Assembly: GCA_946402065.1 (NCBI GenBank)
Contig: CAMIVR010000043.1
Location: forward strand, 1-37,840
Origin: an uncultured Brevibacillus sp.
GTDB lineage: Bacteria; Bacillota; Bacilli; Brevibacillales; Brevibacillaceae
Length of the DNA: 37,840 bases
Direction: 5' to 3'
Shown here: positions 7,519 through 16,317 of the stretch, one piece after another
Layout: each line of letters starts with the position of its first letter
How positions within the stretch are numbered: position 1 is the first letter of the stretch
Notes under the pieces: model-generated
What the model saw: the letters and a program-made list of their open reading frames with translations, nothing else
What the model was told of the DNA's origin: nothing
Databases searched by the model: none
Position numbers and translations under genes: made by a program

Positions 7519-8349
7519 TTACCCATTAACGTGCTTGTTCAACTGAGATGCGTCTTTCAAATCCTCAGACATCCGCCGCAATTGCTGCATGATCGCCGAC
7601 AGCTCCTGTATCCGCGTAGACTGCTGCGTGGAATGCCGCATCGTCCTCTCCATTTCAACCGCAACGATTCTGACCAACTGATTCATTTCGTCGAGAATTT
7701 GAAAGATGTCTTTTGCCGATGCCGACGTCGTTTGGGATAGCTGGCGAATTTCATTGGCTACAACAGCAAAGCCTCGCCCGGCGGCACCTGCCCGAGCCGA
7801 TTCCAGCATTGCATTCAGTCCGAGGATATTCGAGCGGGAGGAGATGTTTTTGATCAAATGGCTGATTTGCGACGTCTCGGCAATCTTGTTTTCCATTCGT
7901 TCTGCGGCTTCGGATAGCGTATGGCTTGCCTGCATCATATACTCCGCATCTCGGGCCAAACTTTCCGTATGCTGCGCGATATTCTCCAGTACGGTCGAAA
8001 CCTGTTCGGCCATTTCAACCAAGCGCTCTTCCTGGTCCGTCGTCACCCCTGTAGACAGGCATCCAACCACTTGACCAGCTTCCACAATCGGACAGCCTAC
8101 CGCGATATAAGGAATGCCATAGATCTCCTTGGGGATTTTACGAATGACCTGCGTCTTTAGTTGAATCGCCGTCAGGTTGATGCTTCCTTCCCGCAGCCGA
8201 TCTCCCGCCTTGATGTCCAAATCCAGCTTCGTTGCCGGATAGTAAGCGAGAAACTTCTCCCTGTCAGTCACCCCTACCATGCAATCAAGCAAAAAGGCGC
8301 GTTGAATAAAGGGGGCAGCGACCAGCAAACTGCTGAGCAATTCTGACAT
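7519..8349 (-). CDS. Soluble chemoreceptor-like protein (YfmS-type MCP)
   Basis: A 276-residue protein with no membrane segment. Residues about 1-110 form a small sensory domain (includes [16 protein letters not shown] and YIAVGCPI). The rest is a short methyl-accepting signalling hairpin with the tip sequence [29 protein letters not shown], close to the CheA/CheW-binding consensus. B. subtilis YfmS has the same architecture. ATG 8,349 is chosen because AAGGAG lies eight bases upstream; an in-frame GTG at 8,358 overlaps that site. It lies downstream of the liv genes on the same strand, so it may sense a solute linked to that transporter, but a hairpin separates them. Confidence 0.8.
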   Translation of the reverse strand: MSELLSSLLVAAPFIQRAFLLDCMVGVTDREKFLAYYPATKLDLDIKAGDRLREGSINLTAIQLKTQVIRKIPKEIYGIPYIAVGCPIVEAGQVVGCLSTGVTTDQEERLVEMAEQVSTVLENIAQHTESLARDAEYMMQASHTLSEAAERMENKIAETSQISHLIKNISSRSNILGLNAMLESARAGAAGRGFAVVANEIRQLSQTTSASAKDIFQILDEMNQLVRIVAVEMERTMRHSTQQSTRIQELSAIMQQLRRMSEDLKDASQLNKHVNG

Positions 8350-8384
8350 GTACCTCACTCCTTCAGAGATGATCGATGAACAGA

Positions 8385-8431
8385 AAACGGCCAGATCCTC
8401 TCTCCCCGGCAGGCAGAAAGGTCAGCCGTTT
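8385..8431 (-). terminator. Likely terminator after the liv operon
   Basis: On the minus strand AAACGGC (8,425-8,431) pairs with GCCGTTT (8,385-8,391), followed by TCTGTT. The stem begins 20 nt after the binding-protein stop. The T-run is short. Confidence 0.5.
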
Positions 8432-8451
8432 GTCTTTGTATGTGTCCCAGC

Positions 8452-9693
8452 CTATTTCACAATCCGGAATTTTCCGTCCTTTACCTCGACCATGATCATA
8501 CTGTCTTCTGAAAGCCCGTTGTGATCCTCGGGTGAGAAGGAGAATTCTCCTGTGACACCTGGATACTTGATTGTCTCCAAAACCTTTGCGAGCTTCGCCG
8601 GATCTCCGCCAGACTGTTTTACCCCTTCGACGAGAATATTCAACCCATCGTAGGCATAACCGGCAAAACCGTCAGCCTCAGCTTGGTACACTGCCTTGTA
8701 GCCTTCGGCGAACTTGTTGATGACGGCAGCTTGTGAGTCGGCAGGATCGATCTGATCTGGCACCAGCAGCTTGCCGGCCACGAGCAGTACGCCATTGGCG
8801 GCATCACCTGCCAACTCGATGAATTTGCTGTTGGCAGAGCCGTGACTGCTGATGATCGGAATCGTCAAGTTGAGCTGCTTGGCTTCCTTCACAATCGTCG
8901 CTGGTCCGGGATTCGTCCCTGCTATAATCAGCGCTTGCGCATCGGTGCCTTTGATTTTCGTAAGCTGCGAGCTCATGGAAGGATCTTTGGTTCCGTATTT
9001 TTCTTCCGCTACGATCGTAATGCCGTAGGCGGGTGCATATTTTTTCAATTGCGCAGTCCAGCCGCTTCCATACGGATTGCTGTCATTGAGTACGGCGATT
9101 TTGCTTATGCCTTTTTCCTTTAAATATTTATAGATTCGCTTAGTACCATGCATATCCGTGTGCGGTGTTTTGAAAATTCCGGCGCGCACCGGGTTGGTGA
9201 TTTGATCAGCCGCTGCCATCGAGATCAATACGACGTTTTCACTGGCTGCAAACTCTGCCATGCCGAGCGACGGGCCGCTTCCAGACGATCCCAATACGGC
9301 GATTACCTTTTCTTTGCTTACCAGCTTTTTGATTGCTTTGACCGCTTCCGTGTTGTCAGACTTGTCATCCTCGAAGACGACCTCCACCGCTCGGCCATCC
9401 ACTCCCCCTGCGCTGTTGAGCTCCTTCACCAACAGCTCTACCGCCTGTTTTTCCGGAACGCCGAGTGGACTGTTCGGCCCCGTCAGCGAAAAAACCGCTC
9501 CGACTTTGATCGGTTCTTTCCCTTCCCCTTTCGACGGGGCGGGTGCTGCAGTATTGTCTGCCGCCGCCTGATTCGCCGATGCAGGCTGATTGGCATTATC
9601 AGCCGGCTTGGCCCCTCCGGAACAAGCGCTGAGCACGACGAGACTTGCCATCAGCAACGGGTAAAGCCAGGTAATCCTTTTTCTTTTTTGCAT
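8452..9693 (-). CDS. Branched-chain amino acid-type ABC substrate-binding lipoprotein
   Basis: A 413-residue lipoprotein of the LivJ/LivK (Peripla_BP_6) family. The basic start MQKRKR, a hydrophobic stretch and the lipobox LSAC predict lipid attachment to the cell membrane. A low-complexity Ala/Asn/Pro linker follows, then the type I fold beginning IKVGAVFSLTGPNSPLG. The family segment VAVLGSSGSGPSLGMAEFA-like and an AYDGLNILVEGVKQ helix are present. ATG 9,693 has AAGGGGGA six bases upstream; a start eight codons earlier lacks this. It is the last gene of livHMGF-SBP, 33 nt after livF. The ligand could be Leu/Ile/Val or another carboxylate, since members of this family also bind amides and aromatic acids. 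Confidence 0.9.
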   Translation of the reverse strand: MQKRKRITWLYPLLMASLVVLSACSGGAKPADNANQPASANQAAADNTAAPAPSKGEGKEPIKVGAVFSLTGPNSPLGVPEKQAVELLVKELNSAGGVDGRAVEVVFEDDKSDNTEAVKAIKKLVSKEKVIAVLGSSGSGPSLGMAEFAASENVVLISMAAADQITNPVRAGIFKTPHTDMHGTKRIYKYLKEKGISKIAVLNDSNPYGSGWTAQLKKYAPAYGITIVAEEKYGTKDPSMSSQLTKIKGTDAQALIIAGTNPGPATIVKEAKQLNLTIPIISSHGSANSKFIELAGDAANGVLLVAGKLLVPDQIDPADSQAAVINKFAEGYKAVYQAEADGFAGYAYDGLNILVEGVKQSGGDPAKLAKVLETIKYPGVTGEFSFSPEDHNGLSEDSMIMVEVKDGKFRIVK

Positions 9694-9726
9694 GAAGCAT
9701 CCCCCTTTACTTTGCAAAGATTATTG

Positions 9727-10470
9727 TTAAACCGCTGTATGGGATTGGCCCAAATAAGCGGATTGAACACGCGGGTCAGCTGCAATCTGCTCTGCGCTCC
9801 CTTCCAGCAGAACCGTCCCCGTATTGAGGACATACGCTCGGTCCGAGATGGTCAGGGCGGATCGGGCATTTTGCTCTACCAGCAAGACGGTTGTCCCCCA
9901 TTTGGAGCGGATTTCCTGGACAATCGCCAGAATCTCTTTGGCGATGAGAGGAGCCAGACCAAGTGATGGCTCATCCAGCAGCAACAGCTTGGGGCGCGAA
10001 AGTAGTGCTCGGCCAATCGCCAGCATTTGCTGCTGCCCGCCCGACAGCGTACCGGCCAACTGCCACCTCCGCTCGGCAAGAATCGGAAACCGCTGGTAGA
10101 TTCCCTCCAGCTCTTTGCTGATCGCCAGCTTGCTTACTTTGGGCATGCGGTGGGATGCGCCAAGCCAGAGGTTATCCTCTACAGTCAGCGTAGAAAAAAT
10201 CTGCCTGCCTTCCGGTACGTGGGCCATCCCTTTATGAACGACCTGCTCTGCTGACATACGGGAAATGTCTTGCCGCAAAAACGCGACCGCGCCTGTTTTG
10301 GCCTCGTGCAAGCCGCAAATACAGTTAAGCAGCGTCGTTTTACCCGCTCCATTGGAACCGAGCAAGGAAACGATCTCTCCTTCTGCCACGTGCAGGCTTA
10401 TCCCGTGCAAGACTTCAACCGGGCCATAGCGCGCTCTCATGTTCTCCACTGCTAAAATCGGCGAGTCCAT
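9727..10470 (-). CDS. livF: ABC transporter ATP-binding protein LivF
   Basis: A 247-residue ATPase of the LivF type, energising uptake with LivG. It has Walker A SNGAGKTT (about residues 37-44), the signature LSGGQQQMLAIGRAL, Walker B LLLLDEPSLGLAP and the switch His region VLLVEQN, the last three in the usual order. The spacing of LSGGQQQ and the VLNTGTVLLEGSAEQI ending is characteristic of LivF rather than LivG. It starts three bases after the livG stop and precedes the binding-protein gene. Confidence 0.92.
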   Translation of the reverse strand: MDSPILAVENMRARYGPVEVLHGISLHVAEGEIVSLLGSNGAGKTTLLNCICGLHEAKTGAVAFLRQDISRMSAEQVVHKGMAHVPEGRQIFSTLTVEDNLWLGASHRMPKVSKLAISKELEGIYQRFPILAERRWQLAGTLSGGQQQMLAIGRALLSRPKLLLLDEPSLGLAPLIAKEILAIVQEIRSKWGTTVLLVEQNARSALTISDRAYVLNTGTVLLEGSAEQIAADPRVQSAYLGQSHTAV

Positions 10471-10473
10471 CGC

Positions 10474-11256
10474 TTACCTCCTTGCTTCTTCGAGCTCCTC
10501 GCTGCCTAAATACGCAGCGATGACCCGCGGATTTTTCTGAATTTCCTGTGGCGTTCCTTCTGCGATTTTTACTCCCTGGTCCAGGACAACGATCCGGTCC
10601 GCAATCGTCATGATCATATCCATGTCGTGTTCGACGAGCAAAATCGCCGTACCGCTTTCGCAAATGCGCAGAAACAGATTGCTCATTTCTGTCGTTTCGG
10701 TATGATTGAGCCCGGCGGCAGGCTCGTCCACAAGCAATAAATCGGGTTCTGCAGCCATCGCTCTGGCGATCTCCATCAACCGCAGCTTTCCGTAGGAGAG
10801 ACTGCCCGCGACTGCCGACGCTTTCGAACCGAGCCCAACCAGTTCGAGCCAGCGCTGTGCACGTTCTCTCATCACTTTTTCCTCCAGCCGGGCTGCTGGT
10901 GTGCCAAGACCACAAGCGAGCAGACTGGCTTTGGTCTGTGCATGCAAGCCGACCATGACGTTTTCCAGCACGGTCATGTCATCAAAGGTTTGCAGATTTT
11001 GAAAGGTCCGCATGATCCCCAGCCTGGCGTACTGATCGCCGGCCAAGCGGTTCAACTCCATGCCTTTAAAGCGAATCTCGCCTTTGCTCGGAGGAATGAT
11101 CCCCGATACCATATTTAAAACAGTGCTTTTCCCTGCCCCGTTCGGACCGATAAGCGCTAAAATCTCTCCGCTTTGCACGTGTAAACTCACCTGATTTACT
11201 GCTCGTACACCACCGAAATCCCGCGAAACCGAGCAAACCTCCAAAAGTGTTGTCAT
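10474..11256 (-). CDS. livG: ABC transporter ATP-binding protein LivG
   Basis: A 260-residue ATPase of the LivG type. Walker A is GPNGAGKST, the signature is LSYGKLRLMEIARAMA (the LSYG form is typical of LivG), and Walker B is LLLVDEPAAGLN, followed by ILLVEHDMDMIM. The ATG follows AAGGAAGG at seven bases and overlaps the livM stop by four bases, indicating coupled translation. It should pair with LivF at the cytoplasmic face of the LivHM channel. Confidence 0.92.
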   Translation of the reverse strand: MTTLLEVCSVSRDFGGVRAVNQVSLHVQSGEILALIGPNGAGKSTVLNMVSGIIPPSKGEIRFKGMELNRLAGDQYARLGIMRTFQNLQTFDDMTVLENVMVGLHAQTKASLLACGLGTPAARLEEKVMRERAQRWLELVGLGSKASAVAGSLSYGKLRLMEIARAMAAEPDLLLVDEPAAGLNHTETTEMSNLFLRICESGTAILLVEHDMDMIMTIADRIVVLDQGVKIAEGTPQEIQKNPRVIAAYLGSEELEEARR

Positions 11257-12269
11257 GTTGCCGCCTTCCTTTCCACCTGCTGCTTCGACTGGTCGGGCTT
11301 GTTTTGACTCCCGCGGATTTTTTCATACTGGGACCTGATACGGGGTACCAAGCCTTCTGGCATGAACATCACGATCAGTACCAAAATCGCCCCGAACACG
11401 ATCGTATCAATATCGCCTTGCAGTCCCGGGATAACCTCGCTCAAGAGAATCAGTACCTCGCTGATCGCATTGATGAGGACAGCGCCTACCAATGCCCCCC
11501 AAATGCTGGTCATCCCCCCGATCACTACCATTGTGAGGAACTTGATGGACTCCGCCAGACCAAATGGCTGGGGGTCAAGAATACCCATGTAGTGGGCGTA
11601 CAAGCCTCCGGATATGCCGGCAAATACCCCGCTCACCACAAACGCGCGGAGCTTGTGCTGTCGGACGTTGATCCCCATTGATGTCGCAGCAATCTCGCTC
11701 TTGTGAATCGCCCGAAAAGCACGACCAACCCGCGAATGCAGCAAATGCAGCGAAAAGATCAGCACACAGCTGACAACCGCCCAGACGAGAAAATACAACA
11801 GCAGCTCGCTCTCCCCGAAAATGCTTATTTTCGGAATGCTGATCAAGCCGCTGGCGCCGCCAGTTACGGACTCCCATTCGGAAATGCCAATCTGGACGAT
11901 ATAGCCAAAAGCAAGCGTTGCCATAGCCAGGTAATACCCTTGCAAGCCGGCAATCGCCCGACCGAGAATAAAAGCGAACAATGCCGGGACGAGTGCGGAA
12001 GCGAGCAAGCCGACGAGCACCGGCAGACCGAGCTTAACGGTCAAAACCGCTGAGGTGTATGCACCAATCCCCCAAAAGGAGGCTTGTCCAAGAGAAATCT
12101 GGCCTGCCAAACCCATTAACAGGCAGAGTCCGATCGTGACGATGGCATGCAGGCCGATGACAATCCCAACCGAGCGATAGTATTCATCCGGCATGACAAA
12201 AGGGAAGAGAACCATCAGAACAAGGTAGACAGCGAAGCCTTTGCCCCAATTGTTGAAGATCTGCATCAT
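11253..12269 (-). CDS. livM: ABC transporter permease LivM
   Basis: A 338-residue permease with eight to ten membrane segments. Family hallmarks are GLAGQISLGQASFWGIGAYT (about residues 54-73), the coupling-helix region SRVGRAFRAIHKSEIAATSMGI, and VIGGMTSIWGALVGA near the C-terminus. The last 25 residues are basic and polar. It overlaps livH (ATGA) and livG by four bases each. Start choice between the two adjacent ATGs (12,269 and 12,266) is open. Confidence 0.92.
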   Translation of the reverse strand: MMQIFNNWGKGFAVYLVLMVLFPFVMPDEYYRSVGIVIGLHAIVTIGLCLLMGLAGQISLGQASFWGIGAYTSAVLTVKLGLPVLVGLLASALVPALFAFILGRAIAGLQGYYLAMATLAFGYIVQIGISEWESVTGGASGLISIPKISIFGESELLLYFLVWAVVSCVLIFSLHLLHSRVGRAFRAIHKSEIAATSMGINVRQHKLRAFVVSGVFAGISGGLYAHYMGILDPQPFGLAESIKFLTMVVIGGMTSIWGALVGAVLINAISEVLILLSEVIPGLQGDIDTIVFGAILVLIVMFMPEGLVPRIRSQYEKIRGSQNKPDQSKQQVERKAAT

Positions 12270-13144
12270 AAGCCCCCTTTCCCAACGCTGCGTTCACCAA
12301 AAAGTCCGGACGGTTTCACCAGCAGCATGCCGATCAGGGCAATGAAGGCTATCGCATCCTTTAAGCCCGAACTGAGATAGCCTGCGCCAAGGGATTCCAT
12401 CATGCCGAGCAGCAATGCGGCAACGACCGCCCCCAGCGGGTTCCCGAGGCCGCCTAGAATGGCCGCGGAAAACCCCTTTATTCCCAGCAGCACGCCGATA
12501 TCATACGAGGTGACGCTGAGCGGGGCTATGACAATCCCGGCGAGCGCTCCCGTGGCCCCGCTGATTCCAAATGCGAGCATACTCATCTTTGCAGGGCTGA
12601 TCCCCATCAGGCGGGCAGCTACCGGATTGATCGAGCACGCATTGATTTTCTTGCCGATCATTGTCTTTTCCATCAACACCCACAAGCAGAATAAAATGAC
12701 CAACACAGCGGTAAGAATCCAGATACTTTGCTGAGACACGTGTATGCCAATGAATGAAATCGGTTCATTGCTGGTAATCGGTGCAAGAGCGAAGGCGTCC
12801 TTGCCCCAGATAAGGCTGGCCACACCGCGGATAAGCGTAGAGATTCCGATGGTCAAAATAATCAAACTGATTGCACTTGCTTTCTTGATAGTGGCAATAA
12901 TATACCTCTGCATGATCACGCCAATCAGGGTAACCACAGCAATCGCCAGGATAACAGCGATCGGATACGGGACGTGCAGGCTAATAAAAGCGACGGTGGT
13001 CATGCCACCCAACATCAGGAATTCACCCTGCGCCAAATTGATCACTTTGCTCACGTTGTAGATCGTGATAAAACCGACTGCAACAATCGCATACACACCG
13101 CCGCTGACAAGTCCATTCGCGACATATTGCAACAATTCCGTCAT
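12266..13144 (-). CDS. livH: ABC transporter permease LivH
   Basis: A 292-residue inner permease. It shows VANGLVSGGVYAIVAVGF (about residues 8-25), NLAQGEFLMLGGM, a NPVAARLMGISPAKM coupling region and AAILGGLGNPLGAVVAALLLG, all standard LivH features in normal order. The ATG has AAGGGGG nine bases upstream. It is the first gene of livHMGF-SBP, with a promoter candidate about 100 nt upstream in an AT-rich region of nearly 400 nt. The operon interrupts the conserved yqh gene order. Confidence 0.92.
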   Translation of the reverse strand: MTELLQYVANGLVSGGVYAIVAVGFITIYNVSKVINLAQGEFLMLGGMTTVAFISLHVPYPIAVILAIAVVTLIGVIMQRYIIATIKKASAISLIILTIGISTLIRGVASLIWGKDAFALAPITSNEPISFIGIHVSQQSIWILTAVLVILFCLWVLMEKTMIGKKINACSINPVAARLMGISPAKMSMLAFGISGATGALAGIVIAPLSVTSYDIGVLLGIKGFSAAILGGLGNPLGAVVAALLLGMMESLGAGYLSSGLKDAIAFIALIGMLLVKPSGLFGERSVGKGGL

Positions 13145-13538
13145 TCCTTGATGCCCCCTTTTCTCTCTAACATCGTTGTGAACGCTTTCGGCTCCCTCGT
13201 CACAACTGCGAAAACCATATACAAAGCATAGTTAAGATCAGATATTATAACGCATATTGTACCAATTATCAGATAATTTATGGTGCATGGCTTTCTCCTG
13301 TTTGGCCGATCGTGATGACTTTGTCCCAACTATCATGCTTCACTGCTTACGCCTGTGTGCAACGTCCCCTTGTCATACTATGAAATCGTTACTCCCTCCT
13401 CAAAACATATTACGAATAAATTGTACTACGTATTTTTAACGTATATAACGATTTTTATTATATAAATTCACAAGTCTGAGCGTCAAGGAATTTTTTTACG
13501 GCATTTTCCATTATTGGCTATCCGTTCATTTCATTCGT
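13145..13538. other. AT-rich intergenic region upstream of livH
   Basis: No coding sequence is supported here. On the minus strand TATAAT (13,244-13,249) inside GCGTTATAAT is the best -10 element, but the matching -35 is weak. The adjacent TGCGTTATAA is shared with the paaB promoter. A second group of TAACG motifs (TTAACGTATATAACGATTTTT) lies at 13,436-13,456. The length and AT-richness suggest a regulated promoter. I see no T-box or known riboswitch motif. Confidence 0.4.
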
Positions 13539-13581
13539 GAAAAAATAAAAAAGCTGCCCTGATTATCAACAAGACAGCTTT
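13539..13581 (-). terminator. Terminator after the patatin gene
   Basis: On the minus strand AAAGCTG (13,575-13,581) pairs with CAGCTTT (13,550-13,556) around an 18-nt loop, followed by a run TTTTTATTTTT down to 13,539. It ends transcripts of the mntR-patatin direction before the liv promoter region. Confidence 0.8.
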
Positions 13582-13615
13582 CATTCTGTCAATCACTGAC
13601 GAGTGACACAGCAAA

Positions 13616-14539
13616 TTAGACCAACACCGCCTTACGGTAGGTACTGACGTAACGGTTGAAATCCCAATCGGCAAAAAACCGCCTGACGGCTTCCTCACCG
13701 GATTTGTACAACGCCTGTTTTTGTGCGTCTGTGATGTGAAAGTCAGTCGTCTTGACACCCAGCGTAGGGATAAAAATGGTGCGTACCGCATGCGCCTTTT
13801 TCACATAGGTCTGTTCCTGTGCATCCAGCATAGTCCCCACAATCGCCTTCGAGTAGGAGATCAAGCCTTTTACCGGACCGTCCTTCTTCGTGTTGAGCTC
13901 ATCCTCGCTGAAACGAAAGCCGAACGTAGGCCAAGAAGGGATACCTGGTACGTCGAACAGCCAGACTGGAAAGTTGCTCAGCAGTGCGCCATCGACAATG
14001 TAGTGAGGTTCGTCATCTTTGTACAATACATACGGTTGGAAAAAATAGGGAATCGAACAGCTCATCCGAACTGCTTTGGCAACCGAAAAATCCCGTGGAT
14101 TCAGGCCAAATTGAGTGAGATCCTCGGGAAGGATCAACATTTTTCCAGTGGTAATATCGGACGCTATGACACGCAGCTTATCCGGGGACAAATCACCAAA
14201 GGTGCGAATCCCCTTTTTTAGCAGCAGCCCTGCAACCAATCGCTCCAGGCCGTCTGCAGAGTATACCCCCTTTTTGAACAAAAGCCGACAGGCAATGCCC
14301 ATCACCGGGAATTTCATCATCCCGGTCCGATCAAACAAGTCGGTAAAATTCAGCTTCATGAAAATGTCGTACAGCTCATCGCTTTTATACCCTGCACTGA
14401 GCAGCGCCGCGACAATGGACCCCGCCGATGTTCCGGCCAATTGCTCCCACGTATATCCGCGCCGCTCCATTTCGGCGATGGCCCCGACAAACGCCACTCC
14501 CTTCACGCCGCCCCCTTCAAACACCGCGTCCGCTTTCAC
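13616..14539 (-). CDS. yqhO: Patatin-like phospholipase (YqhO-like)
   Basis: A 307-residue patatin-family lipid hydrolase. The oxyanion-hole motif EGGGVKG (about residues 8-14), the nucleophile elbow GTSAGS with Ser38, and the Asp of the catalytic dyad in IVDGALLSNFP (Asp183) are all present, so it should be active on acyl esters. No signal peptide is seen; it is probably cytoplasmic. The start is GTG at 14,539, supported by AGGGAGGGGAGGG about seven bases upstream and by the family start right after it. It follows mntR as yqhO does in B. subtilis, but here yqhP is about 7 kb away because of the liv island. Confidence 0.85.
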   Translation of the reverse strand: MKADAVFEGGGVKGVAFVGAIAEMERRGYTWEQLAGTSAGSIVAALLSAGYKSDELYDIFMKLNFTDLFDRTGMMKFPVMGIACRLLFKKGVYSADGLERLVAGLLLKKGIRTFGDLSPDKLRVIASDITTGKMLILPEDLTQFGLNPRDFSVAKAVRMSCSIPYFFQPYVLYKDDEPHYIVDGALLSNFPVWLFDVPGIPSWPTFGFRFSEDELNTKKDGPVKGLISYSKAIVGTMLDAQEQTYVKKAHAVRTIFIPTLGVKTTDFHITDAQKQALYKSGEEAVRRFFADWDFNRYVSTYRKAVLV

Positions 14540-14592
14540 TGTGCAGCCCTCCCCTCCCTACATATATAGCGGCTGACATTTCGCTTTTAGAC

Positions 14593-14624
14593 CAAAAAAA
14601 AATCGCAAGCCCGTTCAGGCTTGC
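14593..14624 (-). terminator. Terminator of mntR
   Basis: On the minus strand GCAAGCC (14,618-14,624) pairs with GGCTTGC (14,605-14,611), followed by GATTTTTTTTTGG. It lies 14 nt after the mntR stop, so the patatin gene probably depends on read-through or its own promoter. Confidence 0.85.
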
Positions 14625-14637
14625 ATGTCGGTCTTGC

Positions 14638-15069
14638 TCACGATTCTTCTTTTTGTTCATCTTCTATTTTAATTCGCTGCAGCTCAACTGCACGCTGTTG
14701 ATCTCTGTTAAAATACTCCATTAAATACTCGATGCAGGTAATGGACTCCCAGCTCAGATGGTGTTCAATGCCTTCGACATCCTTGTAAATGTGCTCTTCA
14801 TCTACGCCGATCAACCGCAAGAAATCCTCCAGTAACGAGTGGCGATGTACAAGGCGTTTCCCGATTTTTTTCCCTTTTGGCGTGAGGACGAGTCCACGGT
14901 ATTTTTCATAAACAAGGTAGTTATCCTTGTCCAGCTTTTGCACCATTTTCGTGACTGAAGAGGGGTGTACTGCCAAGGCTTCCGCAATGTCGGAGACACG
15001 GGCATATCCTTTATCTTCAATTAAATTGTATATTCGTTCCAAGTAATCTTCCATGCTTGGAGTTGGCAC
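14638..15069 (-). CDS. mntR: Manganese-dependent transcriptional regulator MntR
   Basis: A 143-residue DtxR-family repressor that binds DNA when loaded with Mn(II) and shuts off manganese uptake. The winged helix includes [20 protein letters not shown], nearly the same as B. subtilis MntR. Metal ligands Asp8, Glu11, His77, Glu99, Glu102 and His103 can be placed in [17 protein letters not shown] and DVEGIEHHL. The start is GTG at 15,069: GAGGG lies six bases upstream, and this start puts PSMEDY at the B. subtilis numbering exactly. The earlier ATG at 15,075 abuts the ribosome site with no gap. No Mn transporter gene is next to it. Confidence 0.95.
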   Translation of the reverse strand: MPTPSMEDYLERIYNLIEDKGYARVSDIAEALAVHPSSVTKMVQKLDKDNYLVYEKYRGLVLTPKGKKIGKRLVHRHSLLEDFLRLIGVDEEHIYKDVEGIEHHLSWESITCIEYLMEYFNRDQQRAVELQRIKIEDEQKEES

Positions 15070-15122
15070 GATCATCCCTCGCTTCAACCAGTATTGCCCT
15101 AACTAAAAAAGCAGACAATCTA

Positions 15123-15152
15123 ATCATACCGTGAATCGCAATAGAGATGCAA
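15123..15152 (-). promoter_or_regulatory. Promoter of mntR
   Basis: On the minus strand TTGCAT (15,147-15,152) and TATGAT (15,123-15,128) are separated by 18 nt, about 54 nt before the mntR start. I see no clear MntR box here. Confidence 0.5.
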
Positions 15153-15245
15153 GGGCAACCTGCCATAATTTCACTTCAGGGACGTGTTCTAATGGCTGTT
15201 TCTTCACATAAACTTGTACTAAGTTTTTAAGAAGGATGATGCCTG

Positions 15246-16268
15246 ATGGGTAAACATGCTTGGCAGATTGCTTTGTTTTTTTCTGCCGCTTCGCTCGGGG
15301 CTACCTATCTGACAGGATTTGAGTGGCTGAATTTTTTTGCATTTTACGGTACGTGGGGGACGATTGGCGCCATCCTCGTGGCTATCGGCTTGACGTGGTT
15401 AACAGATGTCCTGATGACAATCGCTCATCGTGAAGGCATTGCTTCTGCAGCGGACATGCTCGACTTTTTGTTTGGCCCGATGTATCGGTCAGCAATCACC
15501 TCTTTTTTATCCATTTTTCTTTTGCTTTATGCCGGGACAATCGTGGCCAAGCAAGCGCATCTGCTCGATCAGATCATCTCCCTTCCCGGACTGCTCGCCG
15601 TCGTCATGACCGGCGTCGTCAGCTATCTGTTTCTCGTTCTGGACCGGCGACACCTCTTCACCATCCTGTCAATTACACTGGTTCTAGGCGCTCTGCTCAT
15701 CGCCTGGTTGTTTACGGAAGGCAGGTATATTCCCATCCCGCCGCTGAGCTACCAGCTCAACACGATGTGGCTTTGGTCGGCTCTCGGTTACATCGCCTTG
15801 CACTTTTTGTTCGTTCTCTACGTACTCGTCCCGCTTCCCCACCAGGAATACACGCCCGGCAGCATTCGCCTCGGCATCATCCTGGGCGGATTGATCTGCC
15901 TGGTGCTCACACTGGCCGGAATCTTCGCAATTCTGGCGTACTGGCACGAAGCGCACGCAAGCGATTCCCCCCTGCTCTTGATGCTATTGCAGCGCTCGTG
16001 GTTCAGCGGCATCCCCTTCGTCCTCGCGACCATCAGCCAGGCGGGATTTCTCGTCGCCTATATTGTCCAGGGACTGGCCCAACCGCTATTCGATCGCCTT
16101 GAGCTGCGGCGCGGCCCTGTACTGCTGTCCTTACTCAGCTTGGTCTGCTTGACCGCCTTTCTCTTTGGCAAGAGTGACATCTATGTCACGTACGTGCTTA
16201 TCGCAAGCTGTATTCTCGGATATATCGTCTGCATCGCCCTCTTGCGCAAAGCGAAGAAAAGCCCTTAG
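15246..16268 (+). CDS. YkvI-like membrane transporter
   Basis: A 340-residue polytopic membrane protein with about ten hydrophobic segments and little soluble sequence. The overall pattern, with an N-terminal ALFFSAASLGATYLTGFEWLNFF region and conserved Gly/Pro breaks, resembles the YkvI family of putative amino-acid/sodium-coupled (LeuT-fold) transporters; the substrate is unknown. The ATG is about ten bases after AGAAGGA. It is divergent from mntR, so Mn-linked regulation is possible, but no MntR site is evident. Its stop codon is part of the following terminator stem. Confidence 0.6.
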   Translation: MGKHAWQIALFFSAASLGATYLTGFEWLNFFAFYGTWGTIGAILVAIGLTWLTDVLMTIAHREGIASAADMLDFLFGPMYRSAITSFLSIFLLLYAGTIVAKQAHLLDQIISLPGLLAVVMTGVVSYLFLVLDRRHLFTILSITLVLGALLIAWLFTEGRYIPIPPLSYQLNTMWLWSALGYIALHFLFVLYVLVPLPHQEYTPGSIRLGIILGGLICLVLTLAGIFAILAYWHEAHASDSPLLLMLLQRSWFSGIPFVLATISQAGFLVAYIVQGLAQPLFDRLELRRGPVLLSLLSLVCLTAFLFGKSDIYVTYVLIASCILGYIVCIALLRKAKKSP

Positions 16269-16292
16269 CGATTGAATTCGCCAAGGGCTTTT
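16257..16292 (+). terminator. Terminator overlapping the end of the YkvI-like gene
   Basis: AAAAGCCCTT (16,257-16,266) pairs with AAGGGCTTTT (16,283-16,292), and a second T-run (CTTTTTTG) follows. The left arm is coding sequence and includes part of the stop codon. It may also serve the convergent RDD gene. Confidence 0.8.
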
Positions 16293-16317
16293 GCGCTTTT
16301 TTGCGTATGACTACAGA

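Noticed and set aside
9148..9966. A 272-codon plus-strand frame across the binding-protein and livF genes
   Set aside because: It is antisense to two clear genes, its product is Cys/Arg-rich with no recognisable domain, and it crosses a real gene boundary.
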